Assembly: GCF_003121405.1 (NCBI RefSeq)
Contig: NZ_QBUY01000024.1
Span: 1 to 64,000, forward strand
Direction of reading: 5' to 3'
Length of the DNA: 64,000 nt
Source: Paraburkholderia sp. C35
Lineage (GTDB): Bacteria; Pseudomonadota; Gammaproteobacteria; Burkholderiales; Burkholderiaceae
Made by a program: the position numbers and the translations under genes. Position 1 is the first letter of the stretch. The number at the start of each line of letters is the position of its first letter. Below the pieces are notes generated by a model. That model was given only the letters and a program-made list of their open reading frames with translations, ran no database searches and was not told the DNA's origin. Positions 8,529-16,679 of this stretch are shown here, piece by piece.

Positions 8529-9014
8529 TTAGATATTCCCCGGAATGTCGTCGCCGGTGTAATGGAAAAAGATCGTGCCGCTCAGGAGAATGACCTGCGA
8601 GCGGTTTTCCCAGTCGCGGTCCACGTCCTCGAACTGGATGAAACAGTCCGTGATGCGCCAGCCGCGCTTGTACTGTTCCATCGTGCCGTGATAGATCGCG
8701 GCGTCGAACCGGCCGCCATTCGCCTGCAGCGAGCGGATAAAGTTCTGAACGTGACCGTCTTCGGTTTCGTAAAACGCGATCTGACCTTGATGGTTGATCT
8801 TTGCCTGCTGCGACTGAAACGTTTCCGTGCCGAGCGGGCCGGGAATGGGGATTTCGCCGTTCGAGGACAGGACCGGCTGCGGGAACTGCTTGCAAAGCAA
8901 GCGCATGTCCTCGTAACCGACGGGCACAAACATGCCATCACTGCTGATGGCCTTGTCACCCATTGCCTGTACCGTGCCGAGTACCGTTTTAAGGTAATTG
9001 CCGGTGCTAATCAT
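8529..9014 (-). CDS. Tail tube-like protein
   Basis: 161 aa, first gene after a late promoter, with AGGTGA 8 nt before the ATG. It contains ETFQSQQAKINHQGQIAFYE, GGRFDAAIYHG, DCFIQFEDVDRDWENRSQV and a short beta end (GTIFFHYTGDDIPG). The size and beta-barrel-like pattern fit the tail tube or its baseplate analogue, but the specific role is inferred. Confidence 0.6.
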   Translation of the reverse strand: MISTGNYLKTVLGTVQAMGDKAISSDGMFVPVGYEDMRLLCKQFPQPVLSSNGEIPIPGPLGTETFQSQQAKINHQGQIAFYETEDGHVQNFIRSLQANGGRFDAAIYHGTMEQYKRGWRITDCFIQFEDVDRDWENRSQVILLSGTIFFHYTGDDIPGNI

Positions 9015-9049
9015 GTGCGTGTCACCTGAAAATGTTGGAGTGCCGATTG

Positions 9050-9092
9050 ATTTTCAGGGCCGTTTCTGGCTTGACTCGCGCGTGTTTTCCTA
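9050..9092 (-). promoter_or_regulatory. Late promoter of the baseplate operon
   Basis: TAGGAAAA, 27 nt, CTGAAAAT on the minus strand, 36 nt before the ATG at 9014 and directly downstream of a terminator that closes the preceding operon. Confidence 0.75.
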
Positions 9093-9106
9093 AAGCTGCG
9101 GACGCA

Positions 9107-9131
9107 AAAAAGCCCGCTCGCGGCGGGCTTG
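9107..9131 (-). terminator. Intrinsic terminator after the 139-aa secreted protein gene
   Basis: AAGCCCGCC-GCG-AGCGGGCTTTTTT when read on the minus strand: a GC-rich stem followed by a run of T. It separates the hub/hydrolase operon from the late promoter at 9050-9092. Confidence 0.8.
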
Positions 9132-9152
9132 GTGTGGGCGTTTTTGCCTGGC

Positions 9153-9572
9153 TTACATGCGCTTTAGAACCTGCTCGCGCACGTACTTCATGCGCGGGAT
9201 GACATAGGCGTTGTCCTGTTCGGGCAGTTCGATCACATGCGCGCGCACAAGGTTCGCTTTCGCGCGGACCATTACGTCCGTCGGCTGAAAGTAGTCCGAC
9301 TGTGCCAGCTTGCCGTCATGCTGAAGCATCACCACGCCCGCCGCTTCGAGCGCCATGCAGTATTCGACCTCGCGGGCCGGGCTCGATGCCGCACCGCTGA
9401 AATCTACGCCGGTCGTGCAGAGGTCGGCTTTCGTCGCGAGCGCCTGCTCGCCGCCGCTTTTATAGGTCGCCAGCGCGTCCTTTACTGCCCGGTCCAGATT
9501 CGCCTGATCGGCGAAAGCGGGCAGGGCGGCAAGGGCGAACGCGGCGGCGATGAACAGCTTTTTGTAGCGCAT
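9153..9572 (-). CDS. Secreted/periplasmic protein with signal peptide
   Basis: 139 aa from ATG 9572 (MRYKKLFIAAAFALAALPA), a classical Sec signal peptide with cleavage predicted after AFA. GTGGAA lies upstream. The mature part has two Cys (C65 and C85 region) and is helical. It closes the operon that encodes the peptidoglycan-hydrolase hub protein, so a role in the periplasm during lysis or entry is possible. The family is not recognised. Confidence 0.7.
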   Translation of the reverse strand: MRYKKLFIAAAFALAALPAFADQANLDRAVKDALATYKSGGEQALATKADLCTTGVDFSGAASSPAREVEYCMALEAAGVVMLQHDGKLAQSDYFQPTDVMVRAKANLVRAHVIELPEQDNAYVIPRMKYVREQVLKRM

Positions 9573-9587
9573 GGTCATTTCCACGTT

Positions 9588-9630
9588 GAAAAATTTTGGC
9601 GAGTGTGCCATGTGCCCTTACGTTTTCCTA
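9588..9630 (-). promoter_or_regulatory. Possible degenerate late promoter
   Basis: A TAGGAAAA box is present at 9623-9630, but the -10 position at 27 nt reads AATTTTTC rather than CTGAGAAT. The site sits just before the secreted-protein gene. It is weak and possibly inactive. Confidence 0.35.
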
Positions 9631-9643
9631 GCCCCTTTTGCGG

Positions 9644-12088
9644 TTAACCCGACAGTCCGCCCGTTGCGATCTGCGCGAGGCGGCGGTTACCCAAGTCCTG
9701 CCCGACGGCGCGATCATCGGCAACGCGGACCTCTAGCGGCTTGTCGCTGTTGACCGGGACCGGAATCGAGGCCTGTTGCGCGGGCGGCGCAGCGGGCGCG
9801 GCAGGCACGGCAGCGACGGGAATCGCGGGCGGTTTCGGCGCGGCGGCGGCGGCCGTTGTCGCGATGGGCGGCGGTGCCGCCTGCGCGACGGCCGTGCCGG
9901 TGCCAAGCGAAGGCGTAGCGCTGCCCTGCGCCAGATACTTGTCGTATTTTTCGTCACGCACGTCGAGCCCGTTGAGCCCGCCGTTGAGTTTCCGCGTCAC
10001 GGTCTTGACGTCGCCTGCGCGGGCAGCTTCCGAGAGTCCGCTTTTACTCTGCCAGTACCATGTCGCGAGCTGCGCCGCGACGGCCGGGTCCGCCGCGAGG
10101 TCCGGGTTATTCACAAGGTCGATGCCGAGCGCTTCGCCCGCCGCCTTATAGTTGGCCTTTCCGGTCAACTGCACGAAGCCACGGCCGCGATACTTGTACC
10201 CGTCGCCCGCTTCGGTGTTACCCATGCGCCCGCCGTAGACCTTGTTCGCGATGGCTTCCGGGCCGCCCGCTGCCGCCGCCTTGGCTTCGTCGTCGCTCTT
10301 GAAATACTTGCCGAACACCTTGCGCAGCGTCGCGGGTTTGTAGTTGAGGTTTTCCTCAAGGCTGCGGAAACCGCCGCTTTCGGTGTCCATCTGCGCCATA
10401 AACATCGCGCGCTCTTTCGGGTCGGTGATGCCCGCCTTATCGGCCGCCGACATGAGCGCGAGCTTGTTGCCCTTCGAGCCCTTGCCGAAAAGCCCCTTGC
10501 CCCAGTCGAGCGCGTTGCCTGCGGCCGTCGCGATGGGCGCGGCCATCTTGGTGACGCGCTCTTTGCCGTAGTCCACGGCGGCCTTGCCTGCATCGGCAGC
10601 GGCATCAACGCCTTTCTTCGCCGCGTCGATCACCGGCGCGGCGGCCTTCTTCGTCGCTTCGACGGCGGGCGCAACGACGTCCTTTGCCTTGCCGAGCAGC
10701 GCATCAATGTCCACGCCGAACTTGTCTTTCAGGAACGCCTTAGCGCCCGACACGATGGCCGTCCACGCGTCGCCGACGGTCTTTGCGACGCCTTCGAGCT
10801 TGTCGGTAACGGTCTTCCACGAGTCTTTAAAGAACCCGACTGTGTCATCCCATGCGCCGGTGATCTGCGCGCCGATCTTTGTCCAGTCGAGCGTAGCCAG
10901 CCAGCCGCCGACCAGTTCGCCGACCTTGTCGCCAACGACGCCGCCGATCATCGCACCAACAGGGCCGCCGATCAGGCCGACGGCACCGCCGACCAGCGCG
11001 CCGATACCGGACCCGGCACCCTTGAAACGGTCCTCGCGGTTTTCCTGCGCGGTCTTGTTCGGATCGTCGCCGCCCATGATCGAGGCGAGGGCAGAGCCGC
11101 CCGCGAACAGCGCGCCGAGCAGCGGCAGGCGCTTCAATCCGAACTTGCCGATTTTCATTGCACCGCCGAGCACGCTGCTCAACAGGCCGCCGCCCTTGCC
11201 AAGCAAACCGCCGCCCTTGCCGAGCAGGCCGGACAGTGCGCCGCCGATGCTGCCGAGCAGGCCGCCGCCGCTGCCTTTCTCACCGCCCGTCTTGTTGTCG
11301 ATCTCTTTGAGCGTGCGAGTCTGCACGAGCCCGAACTCGCCCTGTTGATCTTTCGATGACTTCAGGACGTTGAAAATCTTGCGATACCACGATACGGCCG
11401 TGTTTGCGCCGCCGCCAAAGGCACGCGTTACACCCGCCTTGGTGAGCTTGCCAACGGCCGCCAGCGGCGTGCCTACGAGCTTGTGCACCTCTTTCGCGGC
11501 CTCTACCGACGGGTCCACCTTGTCAAAATCGCCGACGTCCGGCAACCCGATTTTCGAGCCGAACCCGGTGAGCGATTTGAGGCGCGAGAGCAGGCCGAAA
11601 CCATCGCCGCCGCTGCGACGGCCGCCGCCACTACCGCCGCCGCTGCCGACGAAACGGCCGCTTGCGTCACGCTTCTGATCGCCGCGCGCGGCTGCTGCCG
11701 ACTCTGCCCGCTTCTCTGCGGCGCGGTCGCTTGCCTGCTTGCGCGTCATCGAATCGACGGCCTTGGCAACGTCCGTCAGTTGTCCAGGCGGCGAGGTCGC
11801 GCTCGCGCCGGGCAGGAACCGGCCGCCCGCGTCGCGCGCGCGAGACTTCGCGAGGGCAGAGCGCACGGCCGATGCTGCCGCCGCCGTGACACCGGCCGAC
11901 GGCCCCGCGAGCGCGGCGCGCGCCGGGCTCGATACCCGTTGCTGGCGCATCAACGATGCCCGACTACCCGATTTGAGCAGCGAGAGAATCGCGCTCGTGT
12001 CGGAATGCACGGCATCAATGCCGGATGCGAGCGAGGCCGTGTCGAGCGGCGCGTCCGCGATCAGAAAGCCTTTCGAATCGGTTTTCAT
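9644..12088 (-). CDS. Tail hub/tape-like protein with C-terminal GH19-type peptidoglycan hydrolase
   Basis: 814 aa from ATG 12088 (MKTDSKGFLIADAPL). The first 250 residues are low-complexity, Gly/Ser/Arg-rich. Residues about 300-420 are Gly-rich and hydrophobic (LLGALFAGGSALASIMGG; GGPVGAMIGGVVGDKVG), as in tape-measure membrane segments. Residues about 540-690 form a GH19-like lytic domain: MDTESGGFRSLEENLNY has the expected Glu, followed by KYRGRGFVQLTGKANY. A Pro/Ala tail follows. It probably pierces and locally digests the cell wall during infection. It is one of the longest virion proteins here. Confidence 0.8.
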   Translation of the reverse strand: MKTDSKGFLIADAPLDTASLASGIDAVHSDTSAILSLLKSGSRASLMRQQRVSSPARAALAGPSAGVTAAAASAVRSALAKSRARDAGGRFLPGASATSPPGQLTDVAKAVDSMTRKQASDRAAEKRAESAAAARGDQKRDASGRFVGSGGGSGGGRRSGGDGFGLLSRLKSLTGFGSKIGLPDVGDFDKVDPSVEAAKEVHKLVGTPLAAVGKLTKAGVTRAFGGGANTAVSWYRKIFNVLKSSKDQQGEFGLVQTRTLKEIDNKTGGEKGSGGGLLGSIGGALSGLLGKGGGLLGKGGGLLSSVLGGAMKIGKFGLKRLPLLGALFAGGSALASIMGGDDPNKTAQENREDRFKGAGSGIGALVGGAVGLIGGPVGAMIGGVVGDKVGELVGGWLATLDWTKIGAQITGAWDDTVGFFKDSWKTVTDKLEGVAKTVGDAWTAIVSGAKAFLKDKFGVDIDALLGKAKDVVAPAVEATKKAAAPVIDAAKKGVDAAADAGKAAVDYGKERVTKMAAPIATAAGNALDWGKGLFGKGSKGNKLALMSAADKAGITDPKERAMFMAQMDTESGGFRSLEENLNYKPATLRKVFGKYFKSDDEAKAAAAGGPEAIANKVYGGRMGNTEAGDGYKYRGRGFVQLTGKANYKAAGEALGIDLVNNPDLAADPAVAAQLATWYWQSKSGLSEAARAGDVKTVTRKLNGGLNGLDVRDEKYDKYLAQGSATPSLGTGTAVAQAAPPPIATTAAAAAPKPPAIPVAAVPAAPAAPPAQQASIPVPVNSDKPLEVRVADDRAVGQDLGNRRLAQIATGGLSG

Positions 12089-12090
12089 CG

Positions 12091-13023
12091 TCAAGGGTTG
12101 TACATGAAGGTATCGAACTGCGTGAACGACAACTGGATTTCCTGCAGGCCGTCCTCGCCGCGATTCATTTCGGTTTCGAGCGTGCCGGGCCGCATCACCC
12201 ATTTGCGTTCGAGCCCGCCAAAGCGCTGCATCACCGTGTCATTGACGGCCGCCTGTAGCAGGCGCACCTGTACGAGGTAATCGGCCGGAACGCCGAACGT
12301 GCCATCGTTGTGCGCCATGCCGTCAAACCGGGTTTCAAACCAGCGCTGGATAGAGCCGTAGGCGTCATCGAACGTGGTGATGCGCATTTCCGTGCGACTG
12401 CTGCCGTGCACGCTGTCCATCTGCGCGGAACCAACGTTGATCGCATCGGCCTCTGCTGTGCACGGCCCGATAGACACGCTCGTTGCGAACAGGTTGAACA
12501 GGCCTGAGGTTTTGCCCGCGACACCGTTACCGGGATAGAAGTCCAGAATTTCGAGAAAAAAGAGGTTCTTTTTCGCGTAGTTCGTGCTCTGCATTTCCTG
12601 AATGATCTGCCGCGCTTCGAGCGGCGTAATGCCGCCGAGCAGCGGATTGGCCGTTGCCTCAAACAGGAGTTGCGTCGCGGTGTCGCTCGTGAGCGCGTTG
12701 TTGATCCGCTTGCCAAGTGCCGTTTGGCCGAACGCATCGAGCCCCGCGCCGAGCAGGTCACCGCGCAGCGCTTTCGACAGCGCGCCCGATGCCTGAGGCG
12801 CGAGCTTGCCGACCGCGTTTTTAACCAGTGCCGTGCCTGCGCCGCCCACGGAAAAGCCGCCCACATTCAGGCTGTTAAGCCCGTTGAGCGCGCTGTTGAC
12901 GTTGTCGAGCAGACCACCAGAGCCGGTGCTGCCGCCAAGCTGCGGGCGTTGGTTGATGTCATCAAAGCGCGACGAATTGGACCCTGCGCCCAGGTCGCGC
13001 GCGACCGCGTCAAAGATCGACAT
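12091..13023 (-). CDS. Baseplate/tail-tube-initiator-like protein
   Basis: 310 aa, starting in a TAATG overlap with the portal stop. The Gly/Leu-rich N-terminus (to about residue 100) is followed by KKNLFFLEILDFYPGN, RTEMRITTFDDAYGSIQRW and a C-terminal beta segment (EIQLSFTQFDTFMYNP). It resembles the 280-aa protein at 222-1064 in overall style, suggesting two tube/baseplate paralogues. It is placed between the portal and the hub/hydrolase genes. Confidence 0.6.
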   Translation of the reverse strand: MSIFDAVARDLGAGSNSSRFDDINQRPQLGGSTGSGGLLDNVNSALNGLNSLNVGGFSVGGAGTALVKNAVGKLAPQASGALSKALRGDLLGAGLDAFGQTALGKRINNALTSDTATQLLFEATANPLLGGITPLEARQIIQEMQSTNYAKKNLFFLEILDFYPGNGVAGKTSGLFNLFATSVSIGPCTAEADAINVGSAQMDSVHGSSRTEMRITTFDDAYGSIQRWFETRFDGMAHNDGTFGVPADYLVQVRLLQAAVNDTVMQRFGGLERKWVMRPGTLETEMNRGEDGLQEIQLSFTQFDTFMYNP

Positions 13024-13694
13024 TATTCGTCCTCGCCAGTGTCCGCCGCGCCGGTCTTGCCGCCGCCGCGCCCGCCGAATCCACCACCACCACCGCCGCC
13101 GTCATCGGGCGTCTCTTTCGGCATGCCCTTAACGATGAGCTTCGCCTGATCTTCATCGAGCAGCGCGATTTTCACGAGGATTTCAGTCAGTGCCTTGTCA
13201 TCAAGCCCAAGTTCGCGCAACTGCTGCAGCATCTGAACGAGCAGCAAGCCGGTATTCATGGCTTCCGTTTTCGTCTTCTGCCGCTCGCTTTCGAGTGCGC
13301 TGATTGTGCCGTAGAAGTTGACGTGCCACGGCCGCTCATCCGGCTCGAAAATGACGCCGTACTTTGCTTCCGTGTGGATGTTGATGATGTGATTGAAAAA
13401 GTCCGTGAGGCCAACACGGATGAGCCGCGAGCGTTCGGCCGCCTGCGCCGACGTGCGGAAAAAGCCGCCATCGCCCAGGCCGCCCGACAGCAGTTCGGAA
13501 AAGCCGAGCATCGAGAGGTCGCTGCCGATTGCGCCGGACAGCAGCTTGGCGTGAAAGAGCACGTCCTCAATGCTGATCGAGCCGGCCGGGCCACGGCCGC
13601 CGCCGTTCGTGAGCGAGCCGTTGATCGCCGTGAGTTGCTTCTCATCGGTGACCGGGATGATGTTGTACACCCGTTCGAGCACCGGCTTACCGCT
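13023..13694 (-). CDS. Portal protein, C-terminal part (after in-frame amber)
   Basis: Directly in frame with the portal N-terminal part and separated from it by a single TAG at 13695-13697. The first sense codons read SGKPVLERVYNIIPV, and an internal GTG at 13682 could restart translation. The segment holds portal-like motifs: SIEDVLFHAKLLSGAIGSD, LGDGGFFRTSAQAAERSR and FFNHIINIHTEAKYGVIFEP, then a Gly-rich acidic tail. Together the halves would make about 530 aa, a normal portal length. The amber could be suppressed, mark a genuinely split portal, or be a mutation or sequencing error. Confidence 0.75.
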   Translation of the reverse strand, partial: SGKPVLERVYNIIPVTDEKQLTAINGSLTNGGGRGPAGSISIEDVLFHAKLLSGAIGSDLSMLGFSELLSGGLGDGGFFRTSAQAAERSRLIRVGLTDFFNHIINIHTEAKYGVIFEPDERPWHVNFYGTISALESERQKTKTEAMNTGLLLVQMLQQLRELGLDDKALTEILVKIALLDEDQAKLIVKGMPKETPDDGGGGGGGFGGRGGGKTGAADTGEDE

Positions 13695-14618
13695 CTAGAT
13701 GGCGGCCTCTGCGCGGGCCTTGCTCGCGCGCAACACGTTTTTGATGTTCGTCATAAACGTGGTGCGCTGCTCTTTCGTCATGCCCTGCTGATTGACGGTC
13801 ATCATGCTTTCGTCAATCGAATCGAGCACGCGCTGTCCAACGCGGCCGACCAGCGCGGCCGATAGCTGATCGTATGGCGATTCTGCAGCGTCGAGGAAAC
13901 TGCCGCCGATCAGCGAGGGCATGAGCGGCAACAGGTGCAGGTTGTCCTCGCTCAGGTGCACGCGGATAGCTTTTTCCATCGCGCGCACCTGCGGGATATA
14001 CACCATGCGCGGCATTTTCATGCGCGCCATCTGAAAGAGGTTAAGCCGTTCGGTTGCCTTCGCGCCGCTCGCCACAACAAAGCCGACGGTCGTATTGCCG
14101 CGTTCGTATGCGGTCACCATCGACGGGTGCACGAGTTCATCGACATAGACGTCCACCACGCCGCGCTTGCCTTCCGTATAGACGCGCCCGTAGGCGTCGC
14201 CATAGCCTGCGCCGTTGAATCCGACGGTGTACGCAATACGGTTGAAAATGCTGGAGAGGTCTTTCGCGATTTCGGCCGCGATCTTTTCTTTCTGCTTGTT
14301 GCCCTTGGCGGTCGGTGCCGTCTCGATAAAGACAACGTCGCCCGACGTCTCGTGACCGCCCAGGGCGGCCGTGACGTGCAGGCGCAGCGCGGTCGAAATG
14401 ATCGGGTCGCCGATCATTTCAATCCACTTGAGGTAAATCTGCATCCGGTTGCGCGCGACGCGCTTGCCGGTGCCGAGCAGCATCGAGATAGTCAGCCCGT
14501 CCGTGAGGGCGTCCGATTGCTCAGTTTGCGAAATGGCGTTATTGCTGCCTGCGCGAGTCGGGAGAACCCGCGACAGAAAGCGTTTGGCCTTGCTGGACAA
14601 TTCAGAAGTCGTTTGCAT
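13695..14618 (-). CDS. Portal protein, N-terminal part (ends at in-frame TAG)
   Basis: 307 aa. It contains KWIEMIGDPIISTALRLHVT and AALGGHETSGDVVFIE, a stretch typical of portals of large myophages, in which twelve copies form the DNA gate at the capsid vertex. The frame stops at TAG after ARAEAAI, then continues open for 223 more codons (see 13023-13694). The reading frame has no shift at the junction. There is no good Shine-Dalgarno before the ATG. It is the first gene after a late promoter. Confidence 0.75.
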   Translation of the reverse strand: MQTTSELSSKAKRFLSRVLPTRAGSNNAISQTEQSDALTDGLTISMLLGTGKRVARNRMQIYLKWIEMIGDPIISTALRLHVTAALGGHETSGDVVFIETAPTAKGNKQKEKIAAEIAKDLSSIFNRIAYTVGFNGAGYGDAYGRVYTEGKRGVVDVYVDELVHPSMVTAYERGNTTVGFVVASGAKATERLNLFQMARMKMPRMVYIPQVRAMEKAIRVHLSEDNLHLLPLMPSLIGGSFLDAAESPYDQLSAALVGRVGQRVLDSIDESMMTVNQQGMTKEQRTTFMTNIKNVLRASKARAEAAI

Positions 14619-14645
14619 GGCATGGGCGATATGAGAACAGCGTCC

Positions 14646-14688
14646 ATTGTTGACGCTGATTTTTCACCCGCCCGCCTGCGTTTTCCTC
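14646..14688 (-). promoter_or_regulatory. Late promoter of the portal operon (variant)
   Basis: GAGGAAAA (one base off the TAGGAAAA box), 27 nt, TCAACAAT on the minus strand. The predicted start is about 20 nt ahead of the portal ATG. A terminator lies just upstream, as at other late promoters. Confidence 0.55.
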
Positions 14689-14705
14689 GCGTGCCGCCCA
14701 AAGAG

Positions 14706-14739
14706 AAAAGCCCCTGCGACGCTTATCGCAGGGGCTTTT
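14706..14739. terminator. Bidirectional intrinsic terminator
   Basis: A perfect 14-bp stem (AAAAGCCCCTGCGA with its complement) around CGCTTA, with A-run and T-run flanks. It ends the small early minus-strand operon (16291 to 14886) and insulates the portal promoter. Confidence 0.9.
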
Positions 14740-14885
14740 CGAGAGCACAACAATGGATCAAACGCTAAACCCTTTCCGGGGTATGCCGATTCTGGCCGTT
14801 CGGCATATCGAGGCGGACCACCACAGTCACGACACGACGGGCAAACTATAACGCGTGCCCTTTGTGTAGGGAAGGGCCGCCTGCG

Positions 14886-15107
14886 TTAATGCAACACGCC
14901 GTATTCAATGATCTGCTCGATGGTCTGAAGTCGGCAAACCATCAGGTAGGGCAGCGCCCACGCGTTGCCGTCGGTTACGCGCAGGCAGACATGAGAGCCG
15001 AACGTCAATTCAAGTGACCGGCTATGCCCGGCCTTCTGCATCAAAAACAGGGTTTCGCGTTCCGACAGGGGGATTCGTTTTTCACGCGCAGGTTTGGTGT
15101 TCATCAT
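14886..15107 (-). CDS. Small early protein, unknown
   Basis: 73 aa, starting MMNTKPAREKRIPLSER in an ATGATG that overlaps the previous stop. Basic N-terminus, then LELTFGSHVCLRVTDGNAW and a helical end. It is the last gene of the four-gene operon from the early promoter at 16323-16351. No family recognised. Confidence 0.7.
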   Translation of the reverse strand: MMNTKPAREKRIPLSERETLFLMQKAGHSRSLELTFGSHVCLRVTDGNAWALPYLMVCRLQTIEQIIEYGVLH

Positions 15108-15580
15108 TCGCCTTTGCTCGCGGGCGGTTGTCCTTCGCTGACAGGCAAAACGTGAACATCAAGAAAAATCTTGCTGAAACCTCCGACGGCGCGGTGCGCC
15201 GCGTTCTCGGACATTGACCATTGCAGCACCGTGAGCGGGCCGGTGTCGCCGTCGCCGAGTGCGGCGAGTTCGCTTGCGATAGTCGCATCGGCATACGCCT
15301 GCGCATCCGCGTATGCGTCGAGAGTCTCGCGAACACCGTCGATGTTTTTCTGCGTCACCTTGGCGTATCCACCGGGCGGTACTTCGCCGACAGGCGTTGC
15401 CGCGACGAGTGCCCACCATGCGTAATTCTCCATGTGGTAGCCATGCTTCGATCTGACGGCCTTGCGCTCGCGCACATTGTCACGGCGGCCGACGACGACA
15501 TGCGTGTAAGGTCGCTCGCTCGTGCGCGTCGCGGTGATGCCGTCGGCGGTCGTGAATGTGAATTTTGTTTTCTTAGCCAT
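15104..15580 (-). CDS. Early operon protein, unknown
   Basis: 158 aa from ATG 15580 (MAKKTKFTFTTADGITATR). The N-terminal half looks like a small beta domain (YTHVVVGRRDNVRERKAV). The middle is Ala-rich and helical (ETLDAYADAQAYADATIASE). Longer upstream frames lack a ribosome site. It overlaps the following gene. Function unknown. Confidence 0.7.
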   Translation of the reverse strand: MAKKTKFTFTTADGITATRTSERPYTHVVVGRRDNVRERKAVRSKHGYHMENYAWWALVAATPVGEVPPGGYAKVTQKNIDGVRETLDAYADAQAYADATIASELAALGDGDTGPLTVLQWSMSENAAHRAVGGFSKIFLDVHVLPVSEGQPPASKGE

Positions 15581-15620
15581 GATGGGTGCGATTATGCCCG
15601 CGCGATGCGGGCGGGTTATT

Positions 15621-15881
15621 TTAGCTGCCGTAACCGGGAGACAGGCAACGTTCGGCGCGGCGCTCTGCGCACACGTCGGCGGCGGCCTGCCAATCCATGT
15701 CAATCTCTGCTGCTGCGTCCTCAGGCGTGCCACCGTCGCGGAAAATGTCGTCGCAAGTGCCTTCCTCATCCGACCCGTCGAGAATGTCGCAATCGAGGAT
15801 TCTCTCTACAGTACGAACAAAGCGTTCGTAATTGCGGTCGCTCGCCGCTTCTGCGCGGGCCATCGTTGCCATGTTTTCCAT
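15621..15881 (-). CDS. Small acidic early protein
   Basis: 86 aa from ATG 15881, preceded by AGGGAG at good spacing; the in-frame extension to 15983 would overlap the 15926-16291 gene. Acidic, with scattered Cys (CDILDGSDEEGTCDD, then CAERRAERC). Function unknown. Confidence 0.65.
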   Translation of the reverse strand: MENMATMARAEAASDRNYERFVRTVERILDCDILDGSDEEGTCDDIFRDGGTPEDAAAEIDMDWQAAADVCAERRAERCLSPGYGS

Positions 15882-15925
15882 GCCGTGCTCCCTACGTTGT
15901 TGGCCCGCCTTAGCGGGCGCGGAGG

Positions 15926-16291
15926 TTACTGGGAAATCCAGAGAGTGCGCTTTTTGAAGTCCGCCATAGTCTTGCGGTCCCACCCGTTGCTCTCAGTCAC
16001 GTAGCAGCGAAAGCGTGCGCCTTTTTCAACCATCGTATCGCTCAGGCCGTTACGCGCGAGGTTGAGCGCGTCGCTCTGCGTGACTGGAACCGACCCGGTA
16101 ATGCCGTCACGGTAGTAGTGTTCTTCGTCGCCCTCGATGCGGGCGTCGAGCCTGATCCCGACGAGGATGCTAAAGCCGCGTTCCTTGAACTTCACTACCT
16201 GCGCAAGTTCCGCAGGCGTCAGAAGTTTTGCGGTCGAAAAGTCATTACCTTGCACGGTCATCGCCGCGATCAGTTCTTTTGCCGTTGCCAT
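15926..16291 (-). CDS. First gene of the small minus-strand early operon
   Basis: 121 aa (MATAKELIAAMTVQGNDFST). It has a helical start, then a beta-rich half with KERGFSILVGIRLDARIEGD and a Trp/Lys end (NGWDRKTMADFKKRTLWIS). Its start lies 32 nt after the -10 of a conserved early promoter. It is divergent from hicA. No family recognised. Confidence 0.75.
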   Translation of the reverse strand: MATAKELIAAMTVQGNDFSTAKLLTPAELAQVVKFKERGFSILVGIRLDARIEGDEEHYYRDGITGSVPVTQSDALNLARNGLSDTMVEKGARFRCYVTESNGWDRKTMADFKKRTLWISQ

Positions 16292-16322
16292 TGTTGTGCC
16301 CGTCTCGTGTGGTGGAGACTCA

Positions 16323-16351
16323 ATAGTATGTTGTCACGTTTCATTGTGCAA
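16323..16351 (-). promoter_or_regulatory. Early promoter/operator, copy f
   Basis: On the minus strand TTGCAC, 17 nt, TACTAT. The spacer ends in CGTGACAACA and the -10 is followed by TTGAGTCTCC. These elements are shared with five plus-strand early promoters at 28.2, 28.6, 46.9, 53.5 and 57.9 kb. Confidence 0.85.
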
Positions 16352-16400
16352 GCGATATTTTTACACACGCGATACACATTTTTCTTGTGTTCTTCGTCGG

Positions 16401-16417
16401 TGTGTATAGAATACACA
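16401..16417. promoter_or_regulatory. Palindromic operator before hicA
   Basis: TGTGTAT-AGA-ATACACA is a perfect inverted repeat overlapping the probable -10 (TATAGA) of the hicA promoter. HicB-type antitoxins commonly repress their own operon through such a site. Confidence 0.65.
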
Positions 16418-16436
16418 TTCAGCACTCGGAGACAAC

Positions 16437-16622
16437 ATGGATTCAAGAACATTGATTCGATTGCTGGAAGCGGACGGGTGGACGTTGGTAAGGGTGAAAG
16501 GCAGTCATCACCACTACCGGCACCCGACGAAGCCGGGCACAACGACGGTGAAGCATCCCGATAAAGACATACCGATTGGGACACTTAAAAGCATCGAGCG
16601 TCAGTCAGGCATGAAGTTCTGA
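16437..16622 (+). CDS. hicA: HicA-family toxin (mRNA interferase)
   Basis: 61 aa. It has the compact HicA double-stranded RNA-binding-like fold: residues 1-20 (MDSRTLIRLLEADGWTLVRV), then KGSHHHYRHP with the catalytic His and the Gly-Ser-His signature, and KHPDKDIPIGTLKSIERQSG at the end. The length is standard. HicA cleaves mRNA and stops growth unless bound by HicB, encoded 57 nt downstream. Confidence 0.93.
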   Translation: MDSRTLIRLLEADGWTLVRVKGSHHHYRHPTKPGTTTVKHPDKDIPIGTLKSIERQSGMKF

Positions 16623-16626
16623 TGTA

Positions 16627-16659
16627 CCGCCGGGCAGTAGCAAAGCCCGGCGGGTTTTT
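16627..16659 (+). terminator. Intrinsic terminator between hicA and hicB
   Basis: CCGCCGGGC, a 9-nt loop and GCCCGGCGGG followed by five T. A strong terminator inside a toxin-antitoxin operon would attenuate hicB transcription, or imply that hicB has other control. Confidence 0.85.
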
Positions 16660-16679
16660 CACATACCTGGAGTGAAGCC

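Noticed and set aside
13695..13697. Genome-wide reassignment of TAG to an amino acid
   Set aside because: TAG is used as an ordinary stop elsewhere (for example 35494, 50136-50139, 60836, 61091), several within overlapping gene ends, and no CTA-anticodon tRNA was seen.
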